Assembly (NCBI GenBank): GCA_009859145.1
Contig: VRVR01000058.1
Span: 85,135 to 149,134 of the forward strand
Length of the DNA stretch: 64,000 nucleotides
Reading direction: 5' to 3'
DNA from: Andalucia godoyi
Lineage: Eukaryota > Discoba > Jakobea > Jakobida > Andaluciidae
Both the position numbers and the translations under genes were made by a program. The notes beneath the pieces were generated by a model. The model made no database searches and was not told the origin of the DNA. It saw only the letters and a list, made by a program, of their open reading frames with translations. How positions within the stretch are numbered: the first letter of the stretch is position 1; every line of letters begins with the position of its first letter. This document shows positions 8,602 to 19,134 of the stretch, one piece after another.

Positions 8602-10176
8602 ATGAAGTGGACGATCCAAGTAATTGTTGTTCTACTGGCAATCGCAGTTTCGGTTGTGGTGGGCCGAAGCAGGATTGCAGACTCGCCGTATCCGCTCAGT
8701 GCAGAGCCGCCTGCGAATGTCCTGGTTCTCAACGGATCGTGCATCGATCCGGCGTTGACTACCGTGTTTGTCTCTCTGACTGGACTACTTGCGCGTTCAG
8801 CTTCAGAATTCTTTTTTGTGCAGACGTCTGCGGACTCCTTTTGGCTGTCAGATGCCGTCCAGCAAAAGTACCTGAATAGTGTGGACTCGACACTGTCGTG
8901 CGACGCGAAGTCTGTGTTGGCCAAGTATCAGCCGAAATTCCCACGGTATGTGCTGTGCAATGAGTCGTCGCCGAATTCGATCTTGAATGCGTATGCCATT
9001 GCCTCTGCGCTGGGCGATGTTTTGGTTTCAACAGTTCCCGCAGCGCGCCTGTTGGATGCACTAGGCTTCGCGATGCTGTATGATGCACGATCCATGTCGT
9101 TTTCTGAAATTCTCTCCAAGTTTGACTCGTCGTTTTCTCGGCGCGTTCTAGTTGTGCAGGATCCATCAAAAGCAGTTTCGTACCTTTCAGACTACGGAGT
9201 GTTTTCCAGCGCACCTCTCATGTTCTGCACCGACTGCGCAAAGGACGCGTCACTTCACACTGCAGGCAAGAGACTGTCACGGGGTACCTCGGTCATATTG
9301 GGATGGGGCACATCTGAACTGGACCTTGTCACCACTGCTTCAGAACTTGGCGCAGCTGTTCACGCCGCCGACTGGGCATATGGGTTGTCGTTGTACACGA
9401 ATTTACTCGTTCCGTCAACTGCATTCCGACATTCCCTTGCACGGAATTCTAAGAGAACTGGCAGCGGCAAGCATTCCGTCGCATTTCTGATGACAGATGG
9501 TGATAACATCCAGTGGATGTTGAATGGATTTGCATTTGATCCCAAGTGGTATGCATCTCCGCAACGAGGATCTGGGAAGATTGGGTGGACTCTGTCGCCA
9601 GCACTTGCGGAACTTGCCCCGAACGTGTATTCGTTCATTCTGCGCCATGCTACTGCAAACGACTCCTTTGTTGATTCACCTAGCGGGTTCGGCTACGGAT
9701 ACTTGGACAAGATGTCGAGCGACAGTCGTTTGGGGTTCTCGCAGTTGACCGGCGATTTTCTAGCGACGTACAAAGCGAGTGGCGGCGTCGTTAACGTTCT
9801 GGACATTTCGAGTGATCTCGATCCAGTAGCGGACCTGACTCGACAGCCATCCGTTCGGGGAGTTATTCAATATATGTTCAGCGACTACTCGGGATTGAAG
9901 GGCCGTGTTCAGTTCAGCAACGGAAAACCCGTTGTTGGTGGTCGTTACAATCTCTGGGCCGGATTCGAGACTCCCAAATCGCTGGCTCAAAAGCTGAACT
10001 CGGCCTCCACTCGGACCGACACATCAGATGGCTATTCTCTCATTCCTGTGCATGTTTGGTCCATGACTGTTGCGGATGTTGTTGCATGCATTCAGTTGCT
10101 GGACAGCTCTCGAGTCCAGGTGGTTTCCCCCAGCGAACTCATTGATCTCATCGCTTCGAACATTCTTCATCACTGA
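8602..10176 (+). CDS. Secreted GxGYxYP-family protein (putative glycoside hydrolase-like)
   Basis: The first ATG in frame is at 8602 and begins a clear signal peptide (MKWTIQVIVVLLAIAVSVVVG), giving 524 residues. The family motif appears as FLMTDGDNIQWML followed by PSGFGYGYLDKM, corresponding to the SPSGxGYxYP hallmark of the GxGYxYP C-terminal domain (PF14323), with the Pro replaced by Leu-Asp here. The family is mostly bacterial, often in carbohydrate loci, and is annotated as putative glycoside hydrolase, but no reaction has been firmly assigned as far as I know. N-terminal residues 30-330 would be the companion N domain. No membrane anchor follows, so the product should be secreted or luminal. 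Divergent promoter with the bromodomain gene. Confidence 0.75.
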   Translation: MKWTIQVIVVLLAIAVSVVVGRSRIADSPYPLSAEPPANVLVLNGSCIDPALTTVFVSLTGLLARSASEFFFVQTSADSFWLSDAVQQKYLNSVDSTLSCDAKSVLAKYQPKFPRYVLCNESSPNSILNAYAIASALGDVLVSTVPAARLLDALGFAMLYDARSMSFSEILSKFDSSFSRRVLVVQDPSKAVSYLSDYGVFSSAPLMFCTDCAKDASLHTAGKRLSRGTSVILGWGTSELDLVTTASELGAAVHAADWAYGLSLYTNLLVPSTAFRHSLARNSKRTGSGKHSVAFLMTDGDNIQWMLNGFAFDPKWYASPQRGSGKIGWTLSPALAELAPNVYSFILRHATANDSFVDSPSGFGYGYLDKMSSDSRLGFSQLTGDFLATYKASGGVVNVLDISSDLDPVADLTRQPSVRGVIQYMFSDYSGLKGRVQFSNGKPVVGGRYNLWAGFETPKSLAQKLNSASTRTDTSDGYSLIPVHVWSMTVADVVACIQLLDSSRVQVVSPSELIDLIASNILHH

Positions 10177-10877
10177 GTGCATGTCTCAATTCTCAAATTA
10201 ATCTGTTGTTTTTGTATGTATTTTATATATTATTTCCATGATGTATGCGTATTATTATAAAAAGGGATACACATCTTAACAGTCCCCGTTCCTATAAATA
10301 ATTTTTTTTAAATAAACAAATAACAACAAAAGAAGCTGCCCTTTTTTTTATTATTGTGCGACAGCAAAATCCGGGGTTCTCTGCTTTTCTTCTTCTTTCT
10401 TTTTCATGCCTGCAAGAGTAAAATAAGAGGATCGTTGGGTCGTACGTACACACACTACGCAGATGTGGGGTGCGGCGAAGACTGTTTTCCGAATCAAAAC
10501 AAAGTGCCGGACAATAATCCTTGAGAGGTGAAACATGCCCGGTGCGACTTTGCAAGACTTCTCCATTCGGGAATCCGGATGCCCGGACCCAGAAATGAGA
10601 AAAACATACGCTCACTTCAGTTAACGAGTGATGGTCCGCGATCGACGCCCATTTTTTTCCTTTTCGTTCCTTTCGCCCCCTTTCTTCTTCTTCTTCTTCT
10701 TCTTGTTTTTCTTTTCCTTTTGCAATTGACAAGGTACCAAAAAAATAATAATAATAACAATTAGAAATCATCACTTTTACTACGAATTGCTAGATTTTTT
10801 TGCCGTTAGTTTGCCTCCCGCCTTCCCCCCCCCCCGTACACTTACTCAACCCACACACACTCCCGTAACCTATCTCA
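10177..10877. other. Intergenic region, AT- and CTT-rich
   Basis: Holds the 3' end of the GxGYxYP gene (AT-rich, AATAAA-like signals near 10310) and the promoter of the CHD1 gene with a CTT repeat at 10681-10704 and a C-run near 10825-10836. A minus-strand frame of 71 codons (10566 to 10351) contains a possible donor GTACGT and acceptor TTGCAG 40 bases apart. No known protein emerges. Confidence 0.4.
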
Positions 10878-13800
10878 ATGGCTTCCCGACCTCGTCGCTC
10901 TGTTTCGCGGTTCACAGGACAGACTTCTGCAGATCCAAATGACGGATCATTCGACTCGGACGACTTTGAAGACGTGGCCTCAACAAAGCCTGCGAAGAGA
11001 AGCAGGCCGGCTGCAAAAGGGTCCGTTGCGGAAGAAGACCTCTCTGCGATTGAAGCCATTGTCACCGATCGCACAGATCCTGAGCACGGTCTCGAGTACT
11101 TGGTGAAGTGGAAGTCAAAGTCTCATTGGCACAACGCCTGGATCTCCGATGAGTATGCGCGTAATCTGTCGCGTAATCTCGTCATAAGATATGAAAAACG
11201 TCGCGCTGTTGTTGATGAAATGCGCAAACGGAGCTATGCGTACTCGAAAGAAGAGGATGAGGCGGAGGAAGCGGAAATGGAAAAGGAGATCTCCACAACT
11301 GCCGTATCGTCAGAGGATGTCGCTAAATTGATGGACGAAGAAGAAGCAGCAAGAGCAGCGGCGACAGTTGCGACATCGGCGGGAGCTGCCATGAGCGCTT
11401 CTTTGAATTTCGCGGAAGATGATGCAGATAACGACCAGGATTTACTTGATCTTGTTGAGCGATTTTATTCCATTCCTCTCAAGGTCGTCGACCACGTCCC
11501 GGCGCAGGATGCATTTCTGGTCATGTGGGTAAGGATGAGGCCGCGAGACGCCACATGGGAAAGTCGAGAGGAACTCACTGCTCGTGGATACTCCTCGCTC
11601 ATCAACCAGTACTTCGAGCTGCTTTCGCATTGTTACGTTCCGGATGGGCAGTCTTCCTTGAACAAACTGTTCCAGTCGGACAAGACTCGTCGAATGCTTC
11701 AAAGACATGCGGGTTCCACCTCTATCCCGGAGGAACTTCGTATTAGCGAGCATGCGGAATTTCTGCCCAAAGACATTTCGCTTCATCAGTATCAAGTCGA
11801 CGGTGTCTCTTGGCTTCGCTGGGCTTTCTTTTCGTCTAGAAGCGTTATTCTTGCTGATGAGATGGGCCTTGGAAAGACTGTACAGTGCGCTGCATATTTA
11901 TCATCCTTGTTTCATAACGAGGGGCTCAGTGGGCCGTTTCTCGTCGTTGCACCGCTCTCTTGCTTGGCAAACTGGGAAAGAGAGCTTGCAAAGTGGTGTC
12001 CGGATATGCCATCCGTGGTTTACGCTGGGGACAAGGAGTCGCGTTCGATTCTTCAAAAGCACTGTTTTTATGCGCCCGCTCACATGTCTACTGGAAAGCC
12101 GCGATCAGGGCGGTCGCTGAGATTTCGCATTCTTTTGACTTCTTATGAGCATGCCTTGCACCTTCCGTTGTCGTCGAGCACTCTCTATCATGGCCTCATA
12201 GTAGATGAAGCTCATCGACTGAAGAGTGCGACATCGAAGCTGACGGACGCCTTGAACCAAGTAGTGACTGCTCACCGTGTTTTGTTGACGGGAACTCCAT
12301 TGCAGAATAATCTGCAGGAACTTCTCAATTTACTAGAATTTCTAGATCGTCATAAGTTTTCGCGTTACTCTCAGGATCGAATTCGAGGCGTTCCTGAAGC
12401 GGAACTTGTTCATGCAATTCAAGAGGATCTCGGTCAACATTTGTTGCGTCGAACCAAGAAAGACGTTTTGACTGGAGAAATGGAACTTCCACCTTTGATA
12501 GAGACTGTGGTTCGTGTGGATCTCTCGCCTTTGCAGAGGATGTTTTATCGCCAGATTCTCACGAAAAGCTTCCCTTGCCTGGGGAAGTCGTCTAGTGACA
12601 AACAGATGTTCAATGTGGTCATGCAGCTTCGAAAATGTTGCAATCATCCGTATCTGTTTGAAGGCGCGGAGCCGGAGCACGATACGAACGTTTCGAAGCT
12701 GCCGGATTCTTCTTTGAACCCTTCCAATTGGAGATTGAAGATTCCCGAGGTTGAAGGATACCTAAAGAGCGCGAATCCGTCGTTTGGTGCTGACGCGCTT
12801 GGTCTTCATGGGCTCATTTCCGCTTCTGGAAAGTTGGCTCTTCTTGATACGTTGCTTCGAGAGCTTCGAGGTCGTGGACACCGTGTGTTGTGCTATTCAC
12901 AAATGACCCATATGCTTGATATCCTGGAGGATTATTGTCGTCTCGTTGGGCATGCGTATGAACGCATTGACGGTGACACTCCTCATTCCATGAGGCAAGT
13001 CCGAATCGATCGATTCAATGCTCCAAATTCGAGAGTTTTCATCTTCTTGCTTTCCACTCGAACTGGAGGCGTGGGCATTAATCTGCCAACTGCAGATACT
13101 GTTATTCTCTACGATTCGGACTGGAACCCTCATATGGACCGGCAGGCATTGTGCAGAGCACATCGAATTGGTCAGAAGTCGACCGTCCGGGTCTTCCGGT
13201 TCATATGCCGAAATTCGGTTGAAGAGCGGATGCTGGAAATTGCGAATCAGAAGCGCGTACTAGAGAAGCTTGTGGTTCGTCGCAATGAGCTCGGCGAGGC
13301 CATTCGCTTTGGCGCCGCAGAGTTGTTTTCAAAGTCTGATGAGTTGCAAGGCACTGAAGAAGATCCGTTTGTTTGGATGAGGTGGAGTCCGGAATACGGA
13401 AAAGAGGATGCGATAGGCTTGATGCAAACAGCAGACAAGGCATTGGCGGAGCAGGCCGTTGTTGCCGAGGCAGAGGATATTTTAGTTTCTGGAATTGACG
13501 AGACAGAGTTTTGGGCGAAGTACAAGGTCGTTACTTACGGGAGACCAGATCCACCACAACCTCTCGCTTCTGTTTCGGACGTTCCTCCTGGGAATCCTGA
13601 AGAAAATCCCTTCGAAGGGATGGACATAGACCAAATCTTGGCCTTAAAGTTCGAGGAAACTCAGCAGAAAGATTGGGAGGCGTTGGGTAAAGGGAAGCGG
13701 GTTCGTAGATCCGCAGCAGCAGCCGCCACTACTGCGATGAATGCCGGAAAGCCTGCGAAACGCGTGAAAAGCGAAGCAGTCGTGAAGGAGGAGGAGCCAG

Positions 13801-15125
13801 GGGAGATTGAAGAGGAAGATTCCTCGAGCTATGAGGAGGAAGAGGAAGGTCCTGGCACGACAGAGACGTTTGACGGAAAGCTGCTGGGTGGTTCGTGGTC
13901 GATGCCGTCAAGAGCGTATGTACGCAAGTGTCTTGAACGGTTTGGGGTTCCTCACCCAGAGCGAGAGCCCGATTCTTGGGAATGGCTGCTCTTTAACATT
14001 CGGAAACGTATCACAAGAAAGCGCGAAGAGGACCTGCTCGCTTTTATTTTGTCTCAGGTCCTTGAGATTGCGAAACTTGACAGCAATTCCAGTACGGCCG
14101 TCTCTGGTTCTGCTGCTGGTTCTGCTGCTGGTTCTGCTGGTTCTGCGGCTAATGCTCAGCAGCAGCCGATGGAAGTGGATGAACTAGGAGATGGGGACAT
14201 CTCGGGCAAGACCTCTGCTGTTGCTGCAACAAATATGACAGAAAGGTTCGCGTTGCTGAGCTTGCTGCGACACAAAGTAAGAAGCGTATTTGAATCGTTG
14301 GATCCTTGTGAGGTTATCCCGGACGGGATTCCTGCAGATGCTCCGACCTTGACCATGTACGATCTCACCATGCATTCATGTACGTTGTTTGAAGTATCTG
14401 GACCAGCAGCTGCTGATTTGCGCCGCCATTATGCTGCCTATCCTGCCATGGAGCGGATTGACTATGCGCTGGTGATCGGGTCCATTCAATGCGGATATGG
14501 AGCATGGAAAGAAATTTTACGTTCTCATGAATTTGGCATTCTTCCTCTTGTCTCCCTCAAATGTCTTGGTCGAGCAATGGAACAAGATGAGCAGTGGAAC
14601 CAACGCGAGTATGCTGCCATGACGGCGCTGATGCGAAGAAGGCTGAACTCTTTGGAGCGTGCCATCTTCCTAGAGTACGCGTCCAAGGGCGCTTTACCCC
14701 AGGAGGTATCAACGACGTTTAACTGGCGAGATGCCTACCAGAAGTTGTCCGCTGCTGCCGCCTCTGCGCAGGCAGTACCTCGCGCGAAATTGTCTGGAGC
14801 GATTTCTGATCAATCTCGGCCCCCGTCTTCGTCTTCTCTCGTGAAATCTGGTTTCATCTGCGAGACGGGCATTGTTCCTTTGGACGAGCTTCCCGGCATG
14901 CCTCCCGGCGCATCATCTCTGCTTGCCGCACGTTGCTTGTCGCGGTATCCTTCCATTCGAGACCAGCTTATTCGGTTGTTTGCTGAGATGCAGGGATATG
15001 CGAAATTGCATCTTCGGTCTGAGAGAATTGCCACGTGGAATGATTCCTGTTCGATTGTACAAGCATACATTGTGCAGTTGCGTGCTCTCCTTTCTCAGAT
15101 TGCCACAGGCCAGCTCTACGATTAG
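10878..15125 (+). CDS. CHD1: Chromodomain helicase, CHD1-type nucleosome remodeller
   Basis: 1415 residues. Tandem chromodomains lie at about 55-110 (LEYLVKWKSKSHWHNAWI) and 198-245 (FLVMWVRMRPRDATWES). The SNF2 ATPase starts at about 303 (LHQYQVDGVSWLRW) with Walker A DEMGLGKT at 327-334 and the DEAH box at 443-446. The helicase C lobe carries GGVGINLPTADTVILYDSDW and ends RAHRIGQ near 766. The C-terminal third has an acidic linker with basic nuclear signals (PAKRVK), then a region (about 1190-1300) resembling the SANT-SLIDE DNA-binding unit of CHD1 (GYGAWKEIL). CHD1 reads H3K4 methylation and spaces nucleosomes over transcribed genes. No PHD fingers are present, which excludes the CHD3/4 group. 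Convergent with CSE1. Confidence 0.92.
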   Translation: MASRPRRSVSRFTGQTSADPNDGSFDSDDFEDVASTKPAKRSRPAAKGSVAEEDLSAIEAIVTDRTDPEHGLEYLVKWKSKSHWHNAWISDEYARNLSRNLVIRYEKRRAVVDEMRKRSYAYSKEEDEAEEAEMEKEISTTAVSSEDVAKLMDEEEAARAAATVATSAGAAMSASLNFAEDDADNDQDLLDLVERFYSIPLKVVDHVPAQDAFLVMWVRMRPRDATWESREELTARGYSSLINQYFELLSHCYVPDGQSSLNKLFQSDKTRRMLQRHAGSTSIPEELRISEHAEFLPKDISLHQYQVDGVSWLRWAFFSSRSVILADEMGLGKTVQCAAYLSSLFHNEGLSGPFLVVAPLSCLANWERELAKWCPDMPSVVYAGDKESRSILQKHCFYAPAHMSTGKPRSGRSLRFRILLTSYEHALHLPLSSSTLYHGLIVDEAHRLKSATSKLTDALNQVVTAHRVLLTGTPLQNNLQELLNLLEFLDRHKFSRYSQDRIRGVPEAELVHAIQEDLGQHLLRRTKKDVLTGEMELPPLIETVVRVDLSPLQRMFYRQILTKSFPCLGKSSSDKQMFNVVMQLRKCCNHPYLFEGAEPEHDTNVSKLPDSSLNPSNWRLKIPEVEGYLKSANPSFGADALGLHGLISASGKLALLDTLLRELRGRGHRVLCYSQMTHMLDILEDYCRLVGHAYERIDGDTPHSMRQVRIDRFNAPNSRVFIFLLSTRTGGVGINLPTADTVILYDSDWNPHMDRQALCRAHRIGQKSTVRVFRFICRNSVEERMLEIANQKRVLEKLVVRRNELGEAIRFGAAELFSKSDELQGTEEDPFVWMRWSPEYGKEDAIGLMQTADKALAEQAVVAEAEDILVSGIDETEFWAKYKVVTYGRPDPPQPLASVSDVPPGNPEENPFEGMDIDQILALKFEETQQKDWEALGKGKRVRRSAAAAATTAMNAGKPAKRVKSEAVVKEEEPGEIEEEDSSSYEEEEEGPGTTETFDGKLLGGSWSMPSRAYVRKCLERFGVPHPEREPDSWEWLLFNIRKRITRKREEDLLAFILSQVLEIAKLDSNSSTAVSGSAAGSAAGSAGSAANAQQQPMEVDELGDGDISGKTSAVAATNMTERFALLSLLRHKVRSVFESLDPCEVIPDGIPADAPTLTMYDLTMHSCTLFEVSGPAAADLRRHYAAYPAMERIDYALVIGSIQCGYGAWKEILRSHEFGILPLVSLKCLGRAMEQDEQWNQREYAAMTALMRRRLNSLERAIFLEYASKGALPQEVSTTFNWRDAYQKLSAAAASAQAVPRAKLSGAISDQSRPPSSSSLVKSGFICETGIVPLDELPGMPPGASSLLAARCLSRYPSIRDQLIRLFAEMQGYAKLHLRSERIATWNDSCSIVQAYIVQLRALLSQIATGQLYD

Positions 15126-15570
15126 TGATTGTCATCCATAATTTGCTATTGCAATGCGCATGTTTTGTCTTTGCCAGCCTTACGCCCCCCCCCCCCCCCG
15201 ACTCCACCATTCTTGGTCCGGCTTTTGGCACACTCTCTCCGCAGCCAGCTCCAAACGTAATATTTAATTTAATTTAATTTTTTTTAAATAGAAAAAATTA
15301 TTATTATTTTGGTCAAAAGAAAGTTTGAACAACTCTCCGTGCAAACATGAAAGCCCGTAAAACCAGCGGTTTCATTCATTCATCCATCTTCATTTTTTGT
15401 TTCTGCCTTCATGTTGACGATGCCGACACCCCGCAGACGAAAACACCCTGTCGAGGCTGCCGTCGCAGGGGAAGTGAGACGATGGACATCGACCAATTTT
15501 TTTTAATTCCGGAAAAACATAAAAGTATCCATTACTCTACGTCTTGCTCATTTATTGCCAACCGCTTTTC
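15126..15570. other. Convergent intergenic spacer
   Basis: The 3' flanks of CHD1 and CSE1 meet here. It contains a run of about 15 C at 15185-15199, an AT-rich TTTAA repeat near 15260-15290 and a 75-codon plus-strand frame (15347-15574) without recognisable features. No RNA gene seen. Confidence 0.4.
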
Positions 15571-18500
15571 TTAGCATCGCCTCTTTGAATCGACAATGGC
15601 TTTAAGTTGCGCATGTTTTGCATGCAAATCGACGTCATTCGATCCAAAAACAACATTTGCTGTGCCAGTCTCGCAATGCGTCTGCAGTACTTCATACAAC
15701 ACACACCAGCGAGCAGGATTCTGTGATGCCAAAGCATCCCATGCAGGGGCAGGAATGCCAGCGGAAACAAGTCGCAATCCGCGTCCGAAAGCGCTGACAG
15801 CACTTTCAATCGACACTGATGCTCCGACAAAATCATGTTCAGCCGACCCAGCCACAGAAGTAGAGGAAAGCACGGCAAAGCCAACCACATACTCGTGAGA
15901 ATTTTCATCATCATTTCCGACAGCGGAAACTGCAGACTTCAAAGCAGATGCGGTACGACGCCCTTGGAAGGAGGAAACAGCGGATGCAACGCTGTGTGCC
16001 GCAACCACGATAACTGAGCCGTCTCCAACAGCAAGGGAGAGAGGAGCAGAGCTCTGAGAGCCGAGAAAGAAAGAAGCAAGATCCGACGAGCGGACCAGAC
16101 GGGAAAACAAGCAGGCGCACCCAGCAACGACAACCTTCACAAGCGAGGAATCATCGCAGATAAAATCCAAAGAGGGACCGAACACATTCAATATATAGGA
16201 TGTGAATAGCTGCGGTTGCAGTTGGTCCAACAACGACGGGACGTCTAATCCCACATATAACAGCCACATAATGAAAGCGCCGACACAGCCTGCAAATCGA
16301 GAGGTTCGATGGGTCATCAACCTCTGGAAGAGGATTTGGAAAAGCGTGGTGAGATGAGGCGTCATTCTACCAAGGCCTGCTGGGGTGGACGCAATCGCAA
16401 GACAGATGAGAACGCCACGAAAATCTGACTGACGCATCGAAACCAGTTTTTGGACAACGCCAAGGACGGCTTCTACAGACACGGTCGAAAACACGGTATC
16501 TGGATCAACGCGAATGCACGCCTCCAGAAACTGAGCAACAGCTTGAGTAGCGCCAGATGATCTGTGCGTCCACATCGATGGATGAACGCAGGGAGTCAGC
16601 AAGGGGGCGTACAGCCGGCGGACAACGGGGCTCAGCGGCGTCGATCCACCCTGAGAAGACGCAACAGCGGCGCTGTGAGAGGCAGAGTATGCCAACAGCT
16701 GGAATGCATATGGAATGAGATCTTCTACATTGTTTTGCAGAATCGGCTGCAACGCACCTGCAAACAAACTGTTCTCGGCAATTTCCACAGACGCAACCGT
16801 CAAAACGGATGCATGGTTGTAAACGAGAGTAAGAATGGCGCCGGTTGTTTCAAAAAGATAATGAACCAAAAACGGCGGTACATGCACAATAGCACTGTCC
16901 GCACCAGCAGAGGATCCAGCAGCTGCCAGCTGAACAAAGCTCGAGCACAAGAGACCCAGCAGCTGCGACAGAGCTTGCAAGCAAGGCACAATCCAGCCAA
17001 ATCCGTGAACAGAAAAAGATCGCGCCGCACTCGGCTCGTGCGACAAAATTCTCCATAAGCACTTGGAAAGATGCACCCCTTCTTCACCCGGAGTACCCGA
17101 CAGATCTGCTTTGCCGCCACTCCCAGCCCCGAGGCAAACACCAATCGACTGAAATGCACACTCAAGAGCAACAGGAACGTCGACAACAACAGCGTTGGAG
17201 CTTTTGTAGAGAACCAGTACGCGCTCCAAAGTGATCGCCGAGGCAGCACGGACTACGGAGAAAGGAGCACGCAAGAGCGCAACAAGGACGGGGATCATGG
17301 AACTCCAAGCGTCTACTGGAATTTGAGAGCGGAACAGGTGAACAAGCCGCAATGTAGCAACGTCAACTGCGGCTTGATAGGTGGACCGAGCGCGGGAACC
17401 ATCTAACATTCGACCAAGACGAGGAACAATTTCAGAAGAGAGGTATCTGTTCACGGGCATCAATTCGTTCATCCGCGTTGTTCCATGAGCATACGTGTAC
17501 CCCAACGATCCGACAGACCCCAGCAAAAACATCGCACATTCCAAAGCCGCGAGACGCGCGGAGTTTGCATTTGCACGGGCATCCTTGTCTTGGCTGAACT
17601 GCGCATCCACGAAAAGAAGGACGCGACCCGTGACTCCTTCTGCATTGAGTTGAACGAGCGCCCGCAGCAAATCGGCAGCAGACCGCCTTCGAGATCCTGA
17701 ATCAGATCCTTCCAGTTCTCGGCGAATGTAATCTGCAGGATTGGACTCTGCTTGGTCAATGTCGTCCTCAGACAAGACGGTATTTGGGAGAACAACATGA
17801 TCCACAAGCTGAGCAATCGTCTCCGGATTGTTTTTCAGAACTTCCGCACAGCCTGATTTCGCGACGGCTGTCACAAACGCAAGCGCATCCGAAGTGAGTT
17901 CTTCCATGGACGGATCCTCGTCTGTATGTTGCGAACGAAGCTGCGAAGACTCTTGCAAAATGACCCAGATGGCCTGCAGAAACGGTGGAATGGCAGAGGA
18001 GACGTCATCTTCATATCTTTCAGCCCAGAAACCAAGCACCTTGCAAACTTGAGCCTGCAGCAGTGTCACATGTTCGATGACGCCTTTCGGGAGCTGCTGC
18101 TGTCGTGGACGCACACCAAGAACCTTTCCAAAGAAGTTAAGCAGCCCCGGAAGCGCATCTTCAAAGTATGCAGCCAGTTCGTGCCACGTCAGTGACAATA
18201 TGATGGAGCAAACCCTCCGGGCTTCTGAGCAGCCAGCAACGCAGCCAGTGCTTGAAATAATCTGTTCAAGAAGCTTAAGAACAGGCATAAGAACGGGGCA
18301 GTACTGGTCGAGCACATGCTTCAGTTCCGCAATAAACTCACTAGTGAGAGACACTTCCTTATGTGCTTCAAAGACCGCATCGGCAACCGTCAACAGGCCG
18401 CGGAGGCCGGTGAGGTCTTCCGAGGAAGCCTGTCCAGTCGTCGCTTTTGCTTCCAAATTCTTCGTGGCATTCAGAGTCGCCTGTGCGAGTTGCGGAATCA

Positions 18501-19134
18501 GCTGTGGCCACGCATGTGGATGGTCCTCATCCGCAATGACACCAATTGCTTGAGCAATTTGGGACATGAGTGCATCCGGAATTGCGGAAGCAGCAATGGT
18601 CGGTACAATGATCAATCGAACGATCTGTTTTGATGCGTCATCCACCACAGCAGCAGCAGCGGTATGCGGCTCTGCCCCGTTTCCATGGACGTGAGCATGG
18701 CCATGAGAATGGGCACCAGCATGAGGGTGACCTGCTCTTTGCTTCTCTGGCGACAGCTGTGGTAAGATGTTGTTCTGCGGCGCCCAGCGTTGCTTGACAG
18801 TGTTCTTGAAGAGGATGGATGCCATGTGCTGCACCAGCATTGCTGACGACGCAGCACTCTTGACACTCGCATCCGAGGACGACTGGAGAAGTGAGGCCAG
18901 GTTCTGTGAAGACACCGTCGAGTAGAAGAACAGCAAAAGCAAGTACACCCCGGAGACAGGAAGCGACGTTGGGGCAGCGGACGGAAGGTACTGTGAAAGA
19001 AACCCTTGTAGAAAAGAAGGAAGCATTACATCGTTGGTCGATTCCCCAAGAAGCCGAATTTGTCGTTCAGCAGCATTCCGCGAAACCTGGTTTGTGGACT
19101 GCAAGTCGATCAACAGAGCCGGAAGACCGTCCAT
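15571..19134 (-). CDS. CSE1: Exportin-2 / CAS (CSE1), importin-alpha re-exporter
   Basis: The chosen ATG at 19134 starts MDGLPALLIDLQSTN, after a T-rich hydrophobic stretch that is leader, and gives 1187 residues of HEAT repeats. Diagnostic segments match CSE1: VVLPNTVLSEDDIDQAE followed by NPADYIRRELEGSDSGSRRR (about 465-485), the central signature equivalent to NPLEYIRRDLEGSD of human and yeast proteins. LLQAQVCKVLGFWAERYEDD and the preceding YFEDALPGLLNFF also fit. CSE1 binds RanGTP and returns importin-alpha to the cytoplasm. The protein is about 200 residues longer than usual, mainly from loops, including a His-rich insertion (about 133-155, GHPHAGAHSHGHAHVHG). Convergent with CHD1 across 445 bp. 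Confidence 0.9.
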   Translation of the reverse strand: MDGLPALLIDLQSTNQVSRNAAERQIRLLGESTNDVMLPSFLQGFLSQYLPSAAPTSLPVSGVYLLLLFFYSTVSSQNLASLLQSSSDASVKSAASSAMLVQHMASILFKNTVKQRWAPQNNILPQLSPEKQRAGHPHAGAHSHGHAHVHGNGAEPHTAAAAVVDDASKQIVRLIIVPTIAASAIPDALMSQIAQAIGVIADEDHPHAWPQLIPQLAQATLNATKNLEAKATTGQASSEDLTGLRGLLTVADAVFEAHKEVSLTSEFIAELKHVLDQYCPVLMPVLKLLEQIISSTGCVAGCSEARRVCSIILSLTWHELAAYFEDALPGLLNFFGKVLGVRPRQQQLPKGVIEHVTLLQAQVCKVLGFWAERYEDDVSSAIPPFLQAIWVILQESSQLRSQHTDEDPSMEELTSDALAFVTAVAKSGCAEVLKNNPETIAQLVDHVVLPNTVLSEDDIDQAESNPADYIRRELEGSDSGSRRRSAADLLRALVQLNAEGVTGRVLLFVDAQFSQDKDARANANSARLAALECAMFLLGSVGSLGYTYAHGTTRMNELMPVNRYLSSEIVPRLGRMLDGSRARSTYQAAVDVATLRLVHLFRSQIPVDAWSSMIPVLVALLRAPFSVVRAASAITLERVLVLYKSSNAVVVDVPVALECAFQSIGVCLGAGSGGKADLSGTPGEEGVHLSKCLWRILSHEPSAARSFSVHGFGWIVPCLQALSQLLGLLCSSFVQLAAAGSSAGADSAIVHVPPFLVHYLFETTGAILTLVYNHASVLTVASVEIAENSLFAGALQPILQNNVEDLIPYAFQLLAYSASHSAAVASSQGGSTPLSPVVRRLYAPLLTPCVHPSMWTHRSSGATQAVAQFLEACIRVDPDTVFSTVSVEAVLGVVQKLVSMRQSDFRGVLICLAIASTPAGLGRMTPHLTTLFQILFQRLMTHRTSRFAGCVGAFIMWLLYVGLDVPSLLDQLQPQLFTSYILNVFGPSLDFICDDSSLVKVVVAGCACLFSRLVRSSDLASFFLGSQSSAPLSLAVGDGSVIVVAAHSVASAVSSFQGRRTASALKSAVSAVGNDDENSHEYVVGFAVLSSTSVAGSAEHDFVGASVSIESAVSAFGRGLRLVSAGIPAPAWDALASQNPARWCVLYEVLQTHCETGTANVVFGSNDVDLHAKHAQLKAIVDSKRRC

